Shown: positions 52,828 through 61,731, counted from the stretch's first letter. The stretch: 64,000 nucleotides of DNA from Pseudomonas sp. MPC6 (GCF_006094435.1 NZ_CP034783.1:2879001-2943000); one strand, 5' to 3'. Notes: generated from the letters alone by a model not told the origin. Numbers and translations: made by a program.

Positions 52828-53917
52828 TCTCGAACGCTGTGCTGGCCAGGCGCTCGCCGTTCACCAGAATATGCACGGCGTGCCTGCCGGCGTAATGCCG
52901 GCGGGTGGTCAGTTCCTTGATGTGCTGGCCGCGGGCAATGGTCTCGGTGGCGTTGCCGGGCAGCGTCAAGGCCTTGAGCTTGAATACCTTCGCCGAGCTG
53001 CTGCCGTTGGCTTTGACGTAATCGATGGCATAGTCGATCACCAGCCGCTGGCTGTCCGGCACGTCGGATTTCACGGTAAAGGACAGGCTGATTTTTTCGC
53101 CCAGGCGAATCACCGGCGGTTCCACCTTCACCCCGATGATCTCGACCTCAGGCTTGCCGCCCGCACCAATGATTGCCAGCGCCCGCTGGTTGCCTTGCTT
53201 GATCAGGCTGCGCAGGGCATGCCTGGCGATCCAGGCGGTGTGTTTGTTTTCCAGTGACCAGCGCTCGAGCAGGTCGAGCACCCAGTCGGGATGGTCCTTG
53301 GTGATGTCGTTGAGGTGGTTGGCCACCGACTTGCGCACATACAGGCTGGCATCGGCCTTGAGATTGTCGAGAATGGCGGCGGCGAGTGTCGGGGCGGCCT
53401 GGATTCGCTCCAGGCGAAACGACCATGGCAGACGCGGTCGGCTGCCTTCGCTGGCCAGGCGCCGGACATGTTCGTTGGCATCCAGCGACCAGCGATGCAT
53501 CTGCGCCAGCGTGGGTTTCAGATCCCTGCGCAGGAAGTGCCGGATCGCGAACTCCGATGAACCGAATGCGGTGAAGTATTTGAGTGCGTCCATGGACAGC
53601 TCGAACCGGTCAGCGCCGTAGGTCGCGACGTAGTGCGGCAACGAGATGCTGACGAAGCCGCTGTTCAGCCGCGGGGCGAGGGCGTAAAGCACTTCGAGCG
53701 TCTCTTCATAACTCAATGGCAGCACCGCGTGCAGGCACTCGCTGACCCTGGCCATGCGTTGCATGATCGACAAGTGCTCAAGGCCTTCGTTGGCCAATTT
53801 CAGGAAGGCCTTGGCGTTGAACGCGGGGTAGACGGCGGTCATTTCGGTGGCGATGTGCTGCAGACGTTCGGCGTTGAAGATTTCTTTCAGGGCGGGAGAG
53901 GGTTGATCAGCAGCCAT
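52808..53917 (-). CDS. alkC: AlkC DNA glycosylase (HEAT-like repeats plus C-terminal Ig-like domain)
   Basis: A 369-residue DNA alkylation repair protein. The N-terminal 260 residues form ALK/HEAT-like helical repeats (for example SLYVRKSVANHLNDITKDHPDWVLDLLERW). After about residue 265 a beta-rich Ig-like domain follows (VKVEPPVIRLGEKISLSFTV ... HAVHILVNGERLAS), which distinguishes AlkC from AlkD. AlkC excises 3-methyladenine-type lesions without base flipping. It has its own transcript. Confidence 0.9.
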   Translation of the reverse strand: MAADQPSPALKEIFNAERLQHIATEMTAVYPAFNAKAFLKLANEGLEHLSIMQRMARVSECLHAVLPLSYEETLEVLYALAPRLNSGFVSISLPHYVATYGADRFELSMDALKYFTAFGSSEFAIRHFLRRDLKPTLAQMHRWSLDANEHVRRLASEGSRPRLPWSFRLERIQAAPTLAAAILDNLKADASLYVRKSVANHLNDITKDHPDWVLDLLERWSLENKHTAWIARHALRSLIKQGNQRALAIIGAGGKPEVEIIGVKVEPPVIRLGEKISLSFTVKSDVPDSQRLVIDYAIDYVKANGSSSAKVFKLKALTLPGNATETIARGQHIKELTTRRHYAGRHAVHILVNGERLASTAFEIIADAD

Positions 53918-53962
53918 TGTGGGTTCCTTGACAGTCGTTGTTTGTCCGATGCACCGCGTTAT

Positions 53963-53996
53963 CGTTCATCGCGGGCTTGCCCGCGATGAGGCCCGC
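53963..53996. repeat. Single REP, GCGGGCTTGCCCGC type
   Basis: CATCGCGGGCTTGCCCGCGATG is a perfect short palindrome in the 88-bp gap between alkC and the antiporter gene. Confidence 0.75.
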
Positions 53997-54005
53997 ACAT
54001 TCACC

Positions 54006-55814
54006 TCAATTTTTAGCCGATTGTTCTTCCAGCTGATCCGACTCAAACAACCGGGCCAATTCCGCCCGCGCTTCCTGCGCCGTCTGCAGCACCTTTGCCG
54101 CATCGTCATACACCGCATGCTGGGCTTCCAGCACCTGTTCATCGTGATGCTTGAAGCGCTTGATCCGCGCATCCGCCTGGGCCTGGCTCAGTCCCAGCCC
54201 GACCAGCGTTCGCCGGCTCATTTCCAGGCTCGAATAATAGGTTTCGCGAATAGCCTCGGCGCCGATGTCCATCAAACGGTGCACATGCTGACGGTTGCGG
54301 GCCCGGGCGATGATTTTCATGTGCGGATAGAGCCTGTGCACCAGCTCGGCGGTTTTGATGTTGGTGTCCGGATCATCGGTGGCGATGACGAAATACTCCG
54401 CCTGCCCGACCTTGGCCGCGCTGAGGATTTCCGGGCGCATCGGGTCACCGTAGAACACCGGCACGCCGCCGAAGCTGCGCGACAGCTCGATGGTTTCCAC
54501 CGAAGTGTCCAGGGCCACGAACTTGATGTTCTGCGCCCGCAGGATCCGCGCCACGATCTGCCCCATGCGACCCATGCCGGCGATCACCACGCGCGGCGCG
54601 TCGGTATCGATCTCGCGGAATTTCTCCGGCACCACCACCGGTTGCACCCTGGGGCTGACCAGCCGCGCGCACACCAGCAGCAGCAACGGCGTCACGGCCA
54701 TGGACAAGGTGATCGTCAGCACCAGCAAGTCATACAGGCGTGGCTCGAACAAGCCCTGATCGCGGCCGATCTTGAACACCACGAAGGCAAATTCACCGCC
54801 CGCCGCCAGCACGATGCCCAGGCGAATCGCACTGACCTTGCCCAGGCCGCCGGCCAACCGGCCAACGACAAACAGCAGCGGCAGTTTGATGGCGATCAGC
54901 AGCAGGGTCAGGCCCAGCACCACGATCGGCGCGCTGAGCAGCAGGCTCAGGTTGGCCCCCATGCCGACGCTGATGAAAAACAGCCCCAGCAACAAGCCCT
55001 TGAACGGCTCGATCTGCGCTTCCAGTTCGTGGCGGTATTCGGAGTCCGCCAGCAGCAAGCCAGCGAGGAAAGCGCCAAGGGCCATCGAGACGCCGACCAG
55101 ATCCATCAGCCACGCCGTACCGATGACCACCAGCAACGCGGTGGCGGTGGAGACCTCCGGTAAACCGGTCTTGGCCACCACCCGGAACACCGGGCGCAGC
55201 AGATAGCGTCCGCCGATCACCACCACCGCGATGCTGCCCAGCACCCGCAAGCCATGGTTCAAATCTTCGGCAGCGGTGGTGGTGTGATCACCGCCCGCCA
55301 GCAGCGGCACCATGGCGATCAGCGGGATCGCGGCAATGTCCTGGAACAGCAGGATGGCGAACGCCAGCCGCCCGTGGGGACTGGTCAGCTCCTTGCGTTC
55401 AGCCAGGCTCTGCAGCCCGAACGCGGTGGAAGACAAGGCCAGGCCAAGCCCGAGTACGATGGCGCTGTTCAACGACTGGCCGAAAACGAACAGCGCACAC
55501 ACGCCAATCACCGTCCCCGTCAGCACCACTTGCGCCAGGCCGACGCCGAACACCGCTTTGCGCATCACCCACAAACGTCGCGGCGACAGTTCCAGGCCGA
55601 TGATGAACAGCAGCAACACCACGCCGAGTTCGGAAATGTGGCTGACGCTTTGCGGATTGTCGATCAACCCCAGTACCGACGGCCCGATGATGACGCCGGC
55701 AAACAGATACCCCAGCACCGCCCCCAGTTGCAGGCGCTTGGCCAGTGGCACGGTGAGCACCGCCGCGAACAGAAACACGACAGCGGCTTGCAACAGGTTG
55801 CCTTCATGGGGCAT
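54006..55814 (-). CDS. Monovalent cation:proton antiporter-2 (KefB/KefC-like)
   Basis: A 602-residue CPA2 protein. About 12-13 helices fill residues 1-385 (AVVFLFAAVLTVPLAKRL, LGVVLLLFIIGLELSPRRLW, ALSSTAFGLQSLAERKEL). A cytosolic RCK_N/TrkA_N nucleotide-binding domain follows (RVVIAGMGRMGQIVARILRA, about 407-426), with FYGDPMRPEIL. In E. coli Kef proteins export K+ when glutathione conjugates bind; the ligand here is untested. No kefF/kefG ancillary gene is adjacent. The ATG at 55812-55814 follows GGAG by 6 nt; a TTG four codons before is less likely. Confidence 0.92.
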   Translation of the reverse strand: MPHEGNLLQAAVVFLFAAVLTVPLAKRLQLGAVLGYLFAGVIIGPSVLGLIDNPQSVSHISELGVVLLLFIIGLELSPRRLWVMRKAVFGVGLAQVVLTGTVIGVCALFVFGQSLNSAIVLGLGLALSSTAFGLQSLAERKELTSPHGRLAFAILLFQDIAAIPLIAMVPLLAGGDHTTTAAEDLNHGLRVLGSIAVVVIGGRYLLRPVFRVVAKTGLPEVSTATALLVVIGTAWLMDLVGVSMALGAFLAGLLLADSEYRHELEAQIEPFKGLLLGLFFISVGMGANLSLLLSAPIVVLGLTLLLIAIKLPLLFVVGRLAGGLGKVSAIRLGIVLAAGGEFAFVVFKIGRDQGLFEPRLYDLLVLTITLSMAVTPLLLLVCARLVSPRVQPVVVPEKFREIDTDAPRVVIAGMGRMGQIVARILRAQNIKFVALDTSVETIELSRSFGGVPVFYGDPMRPEILSAAKVGQAEYFVIATDDPDTNIKTAELVHRLYPHMKIIARARNRQHVHRLMDIGAEAIRETYYSSLEMSRRTLVGLGLSQAQADARIKRFKHHDEQVLEAQHAVYDDAAKVLQTAQEARAELARLFESDQLEEQSAKN

Positions 55815-55928
55815 GGCGAACTCCAACGGATGCGGTACGGCGGGGGCGACAAGGATAAAGGCAGGACTTGCCGCAGATCCAGTGCGGGAACGGTTAGATC
55901 ACCGATGTCGCGAGCACAGCAAATACCT

Positions 55929-56016
55929 GTGGGAGCGGGCTTGCCCGCGAAGGCGGCGTCACATTCAACACATTCGTCGGCTGGCAGAATGCTTTCGCGA
56001 GCAAGCCCGCTCCCAC
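55929..56016. repeat. REPIN, GTGGGAGCGGGCTTGCCCGC subtype of family B
   Basis: Left unit GTGGGAGCGGGCTTGCCCGC and inverted copy GCGAGCAAGCCCGCTCCCAC about 45 bp apart. Confidence 0.85.
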
Positions 56017-56060
56017 CAGAGATCTGCGTTGATCTGAAAACCTCAGGTCTACAGCGATTA

Positions 56061-56095
56061 CCTGTGGGAGCGAGACCGGCTTGCCGACGAAGGCT
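56061..56095. repeat. Variant single REP with interrupted palindrome
   Basis: CTGTGGGAGCGAGACCGGCTTGCCGACGAAGG resembles a family-B REP, but ACCGG/CCGAC changes move the central palindrome. Confidence 0.55.
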
Positions 56096-56130
56096 ATCTC
56101 AGGTTCACTTCGCCCGAAGCAGCCAATTCA

Positions 56131-56451
56131 TTACACCTCGCCTTTATCCCACAGATGCACCAATTCCCCCGGCGCCCGATCTTCAGGCACTTTCATCACC
56201 ATCCGGTCATCCTGCTCACCAATGCGATAGCACACTTCAATCTCATAAAAACGCTGGTCACCTCGCCCCGAGGCCGGGTCTTCGATTGCCAGGCAACCTT
56301 CCAGCACCGAGCAAATCCGTGTGCGTTGATCGATGTTGCATTGCGCAAATTCGATGCTACGCGGACGAGTCAAGGCATGGATCGCCGCCACGCCGCCCTG
56401 GCGGGACAGACGTACCACGGTATCATCGCCCAGTGCAGGCAGGCTTTTCAT
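56131..56451 (-). CDS. Emfourin, inhibitor of protealysin-like peptidase
   Basis: A 106-residue cytosolic protein of the emfourin family: VVRLSRQGGVAAIHALTRPRSIEFAQC at the start and YEIEVCYRIGEQDDRMVMKVPEDRAPGELVHLW at the end. It overlaps the upstream M4 peptidase gene by 4 nt, the standard protealysin-emfourin pairing. In Serratia, emfourin is a slow-binding inhibitor of the peptidase. Confidence 0.9.
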   Translation of the reverse strand: MKSLPALGDDTVVRLSRQGGVAAIHALTRPRSIEFAQCNIDQRTRICSVLEGCLAIEDPASGRGDQRFYEIEVCYRIGEQDDRMVMKVPEDRAPGELVHLWDKGEV

Positions 56452-57512
56452 GATTGCTCCTGAGTCGGGATCACACCTGTTTCAGACCAGGCGTGCTGCA
56501 CCACTTCAGCGCCATCGGCGCCATAACGCTGGCGGGCATGCTCGATGGTCAGCGCCGCGAAGTCACTGAAGGACGCCTCTTTGTTCAAGCCTTGGTCGCA
56601 CAGGGTGTCGTACCAGATACGACCGGTTTTCTCCCAGGCAAAGCGGCCAAATGCCTTGGCCGCTAGATAAAACGCCCGGTTGGGGATGCCGGAGTTGATA
56701 TGCACGCCACCGTTGTCCTCCTGGGTGATCACGAACTTGCGCATGTGATCCGGTTGCGGGTCCTTGCCGAGCAGCGGGTCGTCATAGGCCGTGCCGGGAT
56801 GGGCCATCGAGCGCAAGCCGATGCCTTTTATCCGCGGTGTCAGCAAGTCGGCGCCGATCAGCCAGTCCGCCTCGTCGGCGGTCTGGCCCAGCACATGTTG
56901 CTTGATCAGCACCCCGAACACGTCCGATATCGATTCATTCAAGGCGCCGGACTGATTGGCGTAAACCAGGCCGGCTTCGCTTTCGATCACGCCATGGGTC
57001 AACTCGTGCCCGATCACATCCAGCGAGCGGGTGAAACGCTCGAAAATTTCGCCGTCACCGTCACCGAAGACCATCTGCGCCCCGTTCCAGAAGGCATTCT
57101 CATAATCCTGGCCGTAATGCACGCTGCCGATCAGCGCAAAACCCTGGTTATCGATGGAGTCGCGGCCGAGCACCTTCCAGAAGAAATCATGGCTGGCGCC
57201 CAAGGCATCGTAGGCCTCATCGACCGCCGGATCGCCCGTCGCCGGCTGCCCTTCAAGCCGGGCAGGCATCCCCGGCAGGAGCATTTTCCCCTGAGCGTCA
57301 TGAATGCTGCGCAGGACCTGACCGGGTTGCGCGGAAGGCGGCAGGAGGGTCGCCGCCGCAGACCGCACCGGTGGCAGCGGCGTATGCCGAAGGGTGCGCA
57401 CATGGCTCAGGGTACTCAGGGCACTGGAGCGCTGCCGCTCGGAGCCATGGGCAATAATGCGGTTGAGGATGTATGGCGGAATGAAACTGCACAACGATCG
57501 TGAGTCGGTCAT
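56448..57512 (-). CDS. Protealysin-like M4 metallopeptidase
   Basis: A 354-residue zinc peptidase. The N-terminal propeptide carries the short PlnPep motif (CSFIPPYILNRI, residues about 8-19) and there is no signal peptide, both protealysin features. Zinc ligands: HELTH in DVIGHELTHGVIES (about residue 168) and the Glu of GALNESISDVFG. The substrate-binding HINSGIPNRAFYLAA and the HPGTAYDDP region are present. The ATG at 57510-57512 follows AAGGA. Secretion route is unclear; homologues act in host-cell actin cleavage. Activity is likely held by emfourin. Confidence 0.92.
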   Translation of the reverse strand: MTDSRSLCSFIPPYILNRIIAHGSERQRSSALSTLSHVRTLRHTPLPPVRSAAATLLPPSAQPGQVLRSIHDAQGKMLLPGMPARLEGQPATGDPAVDEAYDALGASHDFFWKVLGRDSIDNQGFALIGSVHYGQDYENAFWNGAQMVFGDGDGEIFERFTRSLDVIGHELTHGVIESEAGLVYANQSGALNESISDVFGVLIKQHVLGQTADEADWLIGADLLTPRIKGIGLRSMAHPGTAYDDPLLGKDPQPDHMRKFVITQEDNGGVHINSGIPNRAFYLAAKAFGRFAWEKTGRIWYDTLCDQGLNKEASFSDFAALTIEHARQRYGADGAEVVQHAWSETGVIPTQEQS

Positions 57513-57658
57513 CAGAGCATCCTTTCCTGAGTACGAAGTCGATACACATCTGAGCGGCAGGCGGCGATTCGGTTCCATGGATTGCCAACAGCGGCGGATT
57601 CTGCGAAAACCTCCGTCCGCGCCCCCATGACCCGGGCGACAACGAACGAGTATCCAGT

Positions 57659-57997
57659 ATGAATGAAGAATTACAAATCATCGATCTGCAGCCGGGCGAC
57701 GGCAAAGCCGCCGTCAAGGGCGCGCTGATCACCACGCAGTACCGCGGCTGGCTGGAAGACGGCACTGAATTCGATTCTTCCTACAGCCGGGGCAAGCCGT
57801 TCCAGTGCGTGATCGGCACCGGACGGGTGATCAAGGGTTGGGATCAGGGCATCATCGGCATGCAGGTGGGCGGCAAGCGCAAGTTGCTGGTGCCGGCGCA
57901 TCTAGCCTATGGCGAGCGGACCATGGGCAAGATCACGCCGAATTCGAATCTGATCTTCGAGATCGAATTGCTGGAAGTACTGACCCGGGATGATTGA
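57659..57997 (+). CDS. FKBP-type peptidyl-prolyl isomerase
   Basis: A 112-residue single-domain FKBP. Motifs: TTQYRGWLEDGTEFDSSYSRGKPF, GRVIKGWDQGIIGMQVGGKRKL, PAHLAYGER and LIFEIELLEV. No signal peptide, so cytosolic. It catalyses proline cis-trans isomerisation in folding. The gene stops 3 nt before the convergent desulfhydrase gene. Confidence 0.95.
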   Translation: MNEELQIIDLQPGDGKAAVKGALITTQYRGWLEDGTEFDSSYSRGKPFQCVIGTGRVIKGWDQGIIGMQVGGKRKLLVPAHLAYGERTMGKITPNSNLIFEIELLEVLTRDD

Positions 57998-58000
57998 TTG

Positions 58001-59032
58001 TCAGGGCTGAAAGGTTTCCCGGTAGGCATAGAGGCCCGGGGTGCCGCCGGTCATCACGAACAGCACATCGTCCCCGGAACGGAAGCGTCCTTGCCCGAGA
58101 TCGGCCAGCAGCCCGGCGAAGGCTTTGCCCGAATACACCGGGTCGATCAATACGCCTTCGGCCTGGGCCATCAGGCGTACTGCGTCTTGCATGGCCTGCG
58201 TCGGCAGGCCATAACCGTCACCCAGTTGACTACCGTCGATGACAATCTCTTCAGGCTGCACGATGGCGCTGCTGCCCAACAGCGTGAGTGCGTCCTGGGT
58301 CAATTGCAGGGTCCTGGCCGCGGACGTGTCTCGATCGGATAAAACCGAATACGACTTGACGAGCGATGTGCCGCGACCCAGCAACCGGAAGCCGGCCGCG
58401 AGCCCGGCATGGGTGCCGGCGCTGCCGTTGGGCACCACCACCTGATTGAAGCTAAGATCCAGTTCGGTCTCCTGCTGCGCGATCTCCGCCGCGCAACGCG
58501 CATAACCGAGACTGCCCAGGGGCGTTGAACCACCCGTAGGAATCACCAGCACTTTGCGCCCGCAATCGCGCAGTTGCGCGGCCCGTATCTCGGCCTTGGC
58601 GACCGAATCGCTGCCGCCGGGCAGCACCTGCAGGTGTGCGCCGAACAACTGATCGAGCAGGACGTTGCCGTTGAGTTCGTAATCCACATCAGCTTTGGGG
58701 ACCGACCGGGTCAGGATCAATTCGCAGGTAATGCCCAGGCGAGCACACACGGCGGCGGTCAGGCGTGCATGGTTGGACTGGAGACCGCCCACGGTAATGA
58801 CCGTGTCGACCCCGGCCTCCAGCGCAGCTCCGAGATGGAACTCGAGCTTGCGCAGCTTGTTGCCACCCCCACCCATCAACATGTGATCGTCGCGCTTGAG
58901 AAACAGGCCGATGCCCTGCGACTTCAGCCCCAACAGATGTTCCAGGCGCTCGGCCCGCTGAATCGGGGTGGGCCCTTGCAGCAAATTTGCTCGCGCAAAA
59001 GAACTCAGTGACTTGTCCAGTAGGGTTTGCAT
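58001..59032 (-). CDS. D-cysteine desulfhydrase / ACC deaminase family PLP enzyme
   Basis: A 343-residue PLP enzyme. K59 in GGGGNKLRKLEF is the expected Schiff-base lysine, and GGLQSNHARLTAA (about 82-94) and VVVPNGSAGTHAGLAAGF bind the substrate and phosphate. The ACC deaminase reaction needs particular tyrosines; positions cannot be checked by eye, so D-cysteine desulfhydrase (D-cysteine to pyruvate, ammonia and sulfide) is the safer call. The ATG at 59030-59032 has GAGG 8 nt upstream; a TTG just before is disfavoured. Confidence 0.85.
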   Translation of the reverse strand: MQTLLDKSLSSFARANLLQGPTPIQRAERLEHLLGLKSQGIGLFLKRDDHMLMGGGGNKLRKLEFHLGAALEAGVDTVITVGGLQSNHARLTAAVCARLGITCELILTRSVPKADVDYELNGNVLLDQLFGAHLQVLPGGSDSVAKAEIRAAQLRDCGRKVLVIPTGGSTPLGSLGYARCAAEIAQQETELDLSFNQVVVPNGSAGTHAGLAAGFRLLGRGTSLVKSYSVLSDRDTSAARTLQLTQDALTLLGSSAIVQPEEIVIDGSQLGDGYGLPTQAMQDAVRLMAQAEGVLIDPVYSGKAFAGLLADLGQGRFRSGDDVLFVMTGGTPGLYAYRETFQP

Positions 59033-59234
59033 CAATAGGGCCTCGTTGGTCGCATGTTATTCCGGTGACTGTATGAACAAGGGCTCCCCGTGATAACCCG
59101 TTTGGCAGTTATTTCTCTTATTACATGATGTATTTAATGGCGCATGGCTTGACCGCTAGGGAGGCGGATTTTTTCGGCCGGTTTCGATAGGCTGCATTGT
59201 TTCGGATAGTCAATGCCGTTGCAGGGGAGGCTGT

Positions 59235-59711
59235 GTGTCGTCAATCAGTGAATACGCCGCTTATATCCAACTAGTGGACGACGCTTATCGGCACTGGACC
59301 GGAGAAAGCCTGCCGGCTCCCCGGTCGCTGACAGGACCCGAGCGCTTGCATTGGTTGCACGCGCATGCGCCTTACAGCCTGCTGGCCCATGGCACGGAGG
59401 ACGACCCTTGTTTCTTCTACGCCAATGAACAGGCGCTGGCCTGCTTCGGATACCCGCGTTCAGTATTCCTGGGCATGCCATCACGGTTCAGCGCTTCGCC
59501 GCTGGACCGCGCCATGCGCCAGTCGCTGCTGGAGCAGGTCACGGCCAACGGCATTGCCCATGGCTACAGTGGCTATCGAGTGGACAGGGAGGGTCATGCG
59601 TTCATGATTCACGAAGGCAAGGTCTGGACGCTGATCGATCAACGCGGAGAAAACCGGGGCCAGGCGGCGTTGTTCTGGCCGGATGAACGGAGTATTGGCC
59701 GGGTCGATTGA
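59235..59711 (+). CDS. MEKHLA-domain (PAS-like) protein
   Basis: A 158-residue cytosolic protein: DDAYRHWTGESL, then APYSLLAHGTEDDPCFFYANEQALACFGY and SRFSASPLDRAMRQSLLEQV, ending in GQAALFWPD. This is the MEKHLA domain, a PAS-related fold also found in plant HD-ZIP III proteins. It probably binds a small ligand; no output domain is attached. The GTG at 59235 is used because GGGGAGG ends 4 nt before it and no ATG fits. Confidence 0.88.
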   Translation: MSSISEYAAYIQLVDDAYRHWTGESLPAPRSLTGPERLHWLHAHAPYSLLAHGTEDDPCFFYANEQALACFGYPRSVFLGMPSRFSASPLDRAMRQSLLEQVTANGIAHGYSGYRVDREGHAFMIHEGKVWTLIDQRGENRGQAALFWPDERSIGRVD

Positions 59712-59762
59712 GGAGGCGGAATCTGTAGGAGCATCACCTTCATCGCTTAACCGCCATTGCAC

Positions 59763-60530
59763 TCAAGCACTGAGTCGGCTGCGCAACAACCTGGCCATGT
59801 CCTCCAGCTCCGCCGCCGGGTTATGCCCGAGCAGCATCCACGCGTGTTCCATATCAGCCCAATACACCACATTGAGCCCACGTCGACGTTCGTGTGCAAA
59901 GGGTCGACTGCCGCTGTTGGCACGGGTGACGCACAGCGCCAGGGGGCCGTGCGCCGGGTCGAGCCAGGTCATCTGGGCGATGGGCACACCGTCGTATTCG
60001 AGGATTTGCGCGCGCTTGAATTGTGCGCGCGGCAAGGCCAGTCTGGCCGGCGCCAGATTGAGCCCAAGACGCGCGTCGATGGTGCGCAATTGCGCGCGCT
60101 GGGCGGCTTCGTCGCTGGGCAGATGGTCCAGGGTTTGCGGCACGTAGAGCGCCATGGAGTCCGCAACCAGTGCTCGCCAGCTATTTTTCTGCGAGCTCGA
60201 TTGCCAACTGAGGAATAGCCGGTCCGCCACCACGCCACAGACCACCAGCCCGGCCGCCGCCGCCAGGAACCAGCGCCGGTTCATGGCCGGACGCGCGGGG
60301 CTGGGCAACGTGTCGAGCATGGACTGCAGGCGTTCGGTAGGCGCTTGCCGAGCCAATTCGTCGTAGGCGTTTTTGAACGGCAGGCTGCTGCGGGCCAGCC
60401 ACTGCAGGCGCAGGTTGAGCAGCGAGTCTTCGGCGATGGCGGCGTCGATGCGGCGGCGCTGTTCGCTGTCGAGCTGGTCGTCGAGGTAGGCCACCAGTTG
60501 CTCATCCGAAGGGATCGCGTGATCACTCAT
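59763..60530 (-). CDS. Anti-sigma factor, membrane-anchored
   Basis: A 255-residue protein. The N-terminal part (DEQLVAYLDDQLDSEQRRRIDAAIAED, about residues 9-35) is an anti-sigma domain without a His-Cys zinc motif. One membrane helix lies near residues 88-104 (FLAAAAGLVVCGVVADRL). The periplasmic part ends with WADMEHAWMLLGHNP, common in this family. It overlaps the sigma gene by 4 nt, so it should hold that sigma factor inactive at the membrane. Confidence 0.87.
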   Translation of the reverse strand: MSDHAIPSDEQLVAYLDDQLDSEQRRRIDAAIAEDSLLNLRLQWLARSSLPFKNAYDELARQAPTERLQSMLDTLPSPARPAMNRRWFLAAAAGLVVCGVVADRLFLSWQSSSQKNSWRALVADSMALYVPQTLDHLPSDEAAQRAQLRTIDARLGLNLAPARLALPRAQFKRAQILEYDGVPIAQMTWLDPAHGPLALCVTRANSGSRPFAHERRRGLNVVYWADMEHAWMLLGHNPAAELEDMARLLRSRLSA

Positions 60531-61024
60531 CGAGGTTCTCCAGTGGCAGGTGTCGGCACGGCTTGCAACGGCGGGTACTCGGCGAGCTTCAACCGTGCGG
60601 CGGCCAGGCGACTCATGACGGTGCCGATGGGCACTTGCAGCACCTCGGCGACCTCGCGGTAGGACAAGCCCTCGACATAGGCCAGAAATACCGTTTCACG
60701 CTGGGCTTCGGGCAGCGCATCGACACGGCGGATCACCTGAACGGCGAGGACAGGGGGCTGGGCCGCGTGTTCACCGTCGAACGACAACGCGTGGTCGGCA
60801 TCCACCAGGCCCTGGCCTTGACGCACCCGGCGCGAGCGGACTTCGTTGAGCCAGATCGAATGCAGGATGCTCAGCAGCCATCGGTCCATGCGAGTGCCCG
60901 GGACAAACTGCCCGGCACGTTCGAGCGCCCGTACGCAGGTAGCCTGGACCAGATCTTCGGCGACGTGCCGTTGCCGGGACAGCAGCAGGCCGTAGCGCCA
61001 TAGACGCGCCAGATGCTGGCCCAA
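60527..61024 (-). CDS. ECF-type RNA polymerase sigma factor
   Basis: A sigma factor with region 2 (RLWRYGLLLSRQRHVAEDLVQATCVRALERAGQF) and region 4 (LPEAQRETVFLAYVEGLSYREVAEVLQVPIGTVMSRLAAAR). The TTG at 61022-61024 is the only usual start codon in frame, but it would cut into the conserved N-terminus and has no good ribosome site. A perfect GGAGG at 61060-61064 sits 5 nt before an in-frame ATC (61052-61054), and a CTG overlaps the upstream TGA at 61079-61081. The true start is therefore probably ten or more codons upstream with a non-standard codon. Middle gene of TPR-sigma-anti-sigma. Confidence 0.85.
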   Translation of the reverse strand: MGQHLARLWRYGLLLSRQRHVAEDLVQATCVRALERAGQFVPGTRMDRWLLSILHSIWLNEVRSRRVRQGQGLVDADHALSFDGEHAAQPPVLAVQVIRRVDALPEAQRETVFLAYVEGLSYREVAEVLQVPIGTVMSRLAAARLKLAEYPPLQAVPTPATGEPR

Positions 61025-61077
61025 TTCGGCCCGTATTGCCTGATCGCTGGCGATGGCGACCTCCGTCCGCTCGGGTG

Positions 61078-61611
61078 TCAGGTTTTCGACGAATCGTTGA
61101 TGGCTTCAGCCAGGTCCTGGTATTCCTCACAGGTACTGCCACAGATCGATTTGATCTGCTGCAATTGTTCCTGCGCCAGGTCCAGCCGACCCTTGATCAC
61201 ATAGGCTTCGCCCAGGTACTCACGCACTTGCGCGTACTGCGGGTCGAGTTTGACCGCTTGCAGGTAGTACCCGATGCCTTCGTCGGTGCGCCCCAGTTTA
61301 CGCGTGGCGTAGCCGCGATAGTTCAAAGCCTTGGCAGTGTTCGGCTGTTGCAGCGTGTCGAGCAACGCGAGGGCTTCTGCGTAGCGACCGTCCTTGGCCA
61401 GGCGATAGGCGTAATCGGTACGGTCGGCGTCCGGGACCAGGCTGCTGTTCTGCATCAGGCATTTCTGCTGCTTGCTGTCCCAGACCTGGCCTTTGGGGCA
61501 GTTGGGTTTTTTGACAGGTTCCTCTTCATCGCCGTTGGCGAATGCAAGCGAACCGGACAGGGCGAAGACCAGCAGCAGCGGGGTAGTGAAAGCAGCAAGA
61601 CGGATGTTCAT
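61078..61611 (-). CDS. Exported TPR protein of the ECF sigma operon
   Basis: A 177-residue protein with signal peptide (RLAAFTTPLLLVFALSGSLAFA). The start of the mature part has a two-Cys motif (NCPKGQVWDSKQQKCL). Three TPR-like repeats follow (DYAYRLAKDGRYAEALALLD, ALNYRGYATRKLGRTDEGIGYYLQAVKLDP, and REYLGEAYVIKGRLDLAQEQL), then a Cys pair (CGSTC). Periplasmic; may be a sensor or target of the sigma system. First gene of the unit; its TGA overlaps a possible CTG start of the sigma gene. Confidence 0.85.
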   Translation of the reverse strand: MNIRLAAFTTPLLLVFALSGSLAFANGDEEEPVKKPNCPKGQVWDSKQQKCLMQNSSLVPDADRTDYAYRLAKDGRYAEALALLDTLQQPNTAKALNYRGYATRKLGRTDEGIGYYLQAVKLDPQYAQVREYLGEAYVIKGRLDLAQEQLQQIKSICGSTCEEYQDLAEAINDSSKT

Positions 61612-61731
61612 TGACGATGCTCCAAGGTGGATGCGTTTCAGTTCGAACCAGTCGAGGTTGAGACATCGAGCAGGCCAACATAGTTGACTGGTTCTGCTCG
61701 CGTCCGTCGATTCGGGGCGATGGCGGGTGAA

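Larger units (their letters stand above)
55815..56130. other. 316-bp gap with a REPIN and a divergent single REP
   Basis: Holds the GTGGGAGCGGGCTTGCCCGCGA REPIN and a variant single REP at 56061-56095. The part next to 55814 would carry the antiporter promoter. No other feature is apparent. Confidence 0.5.
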
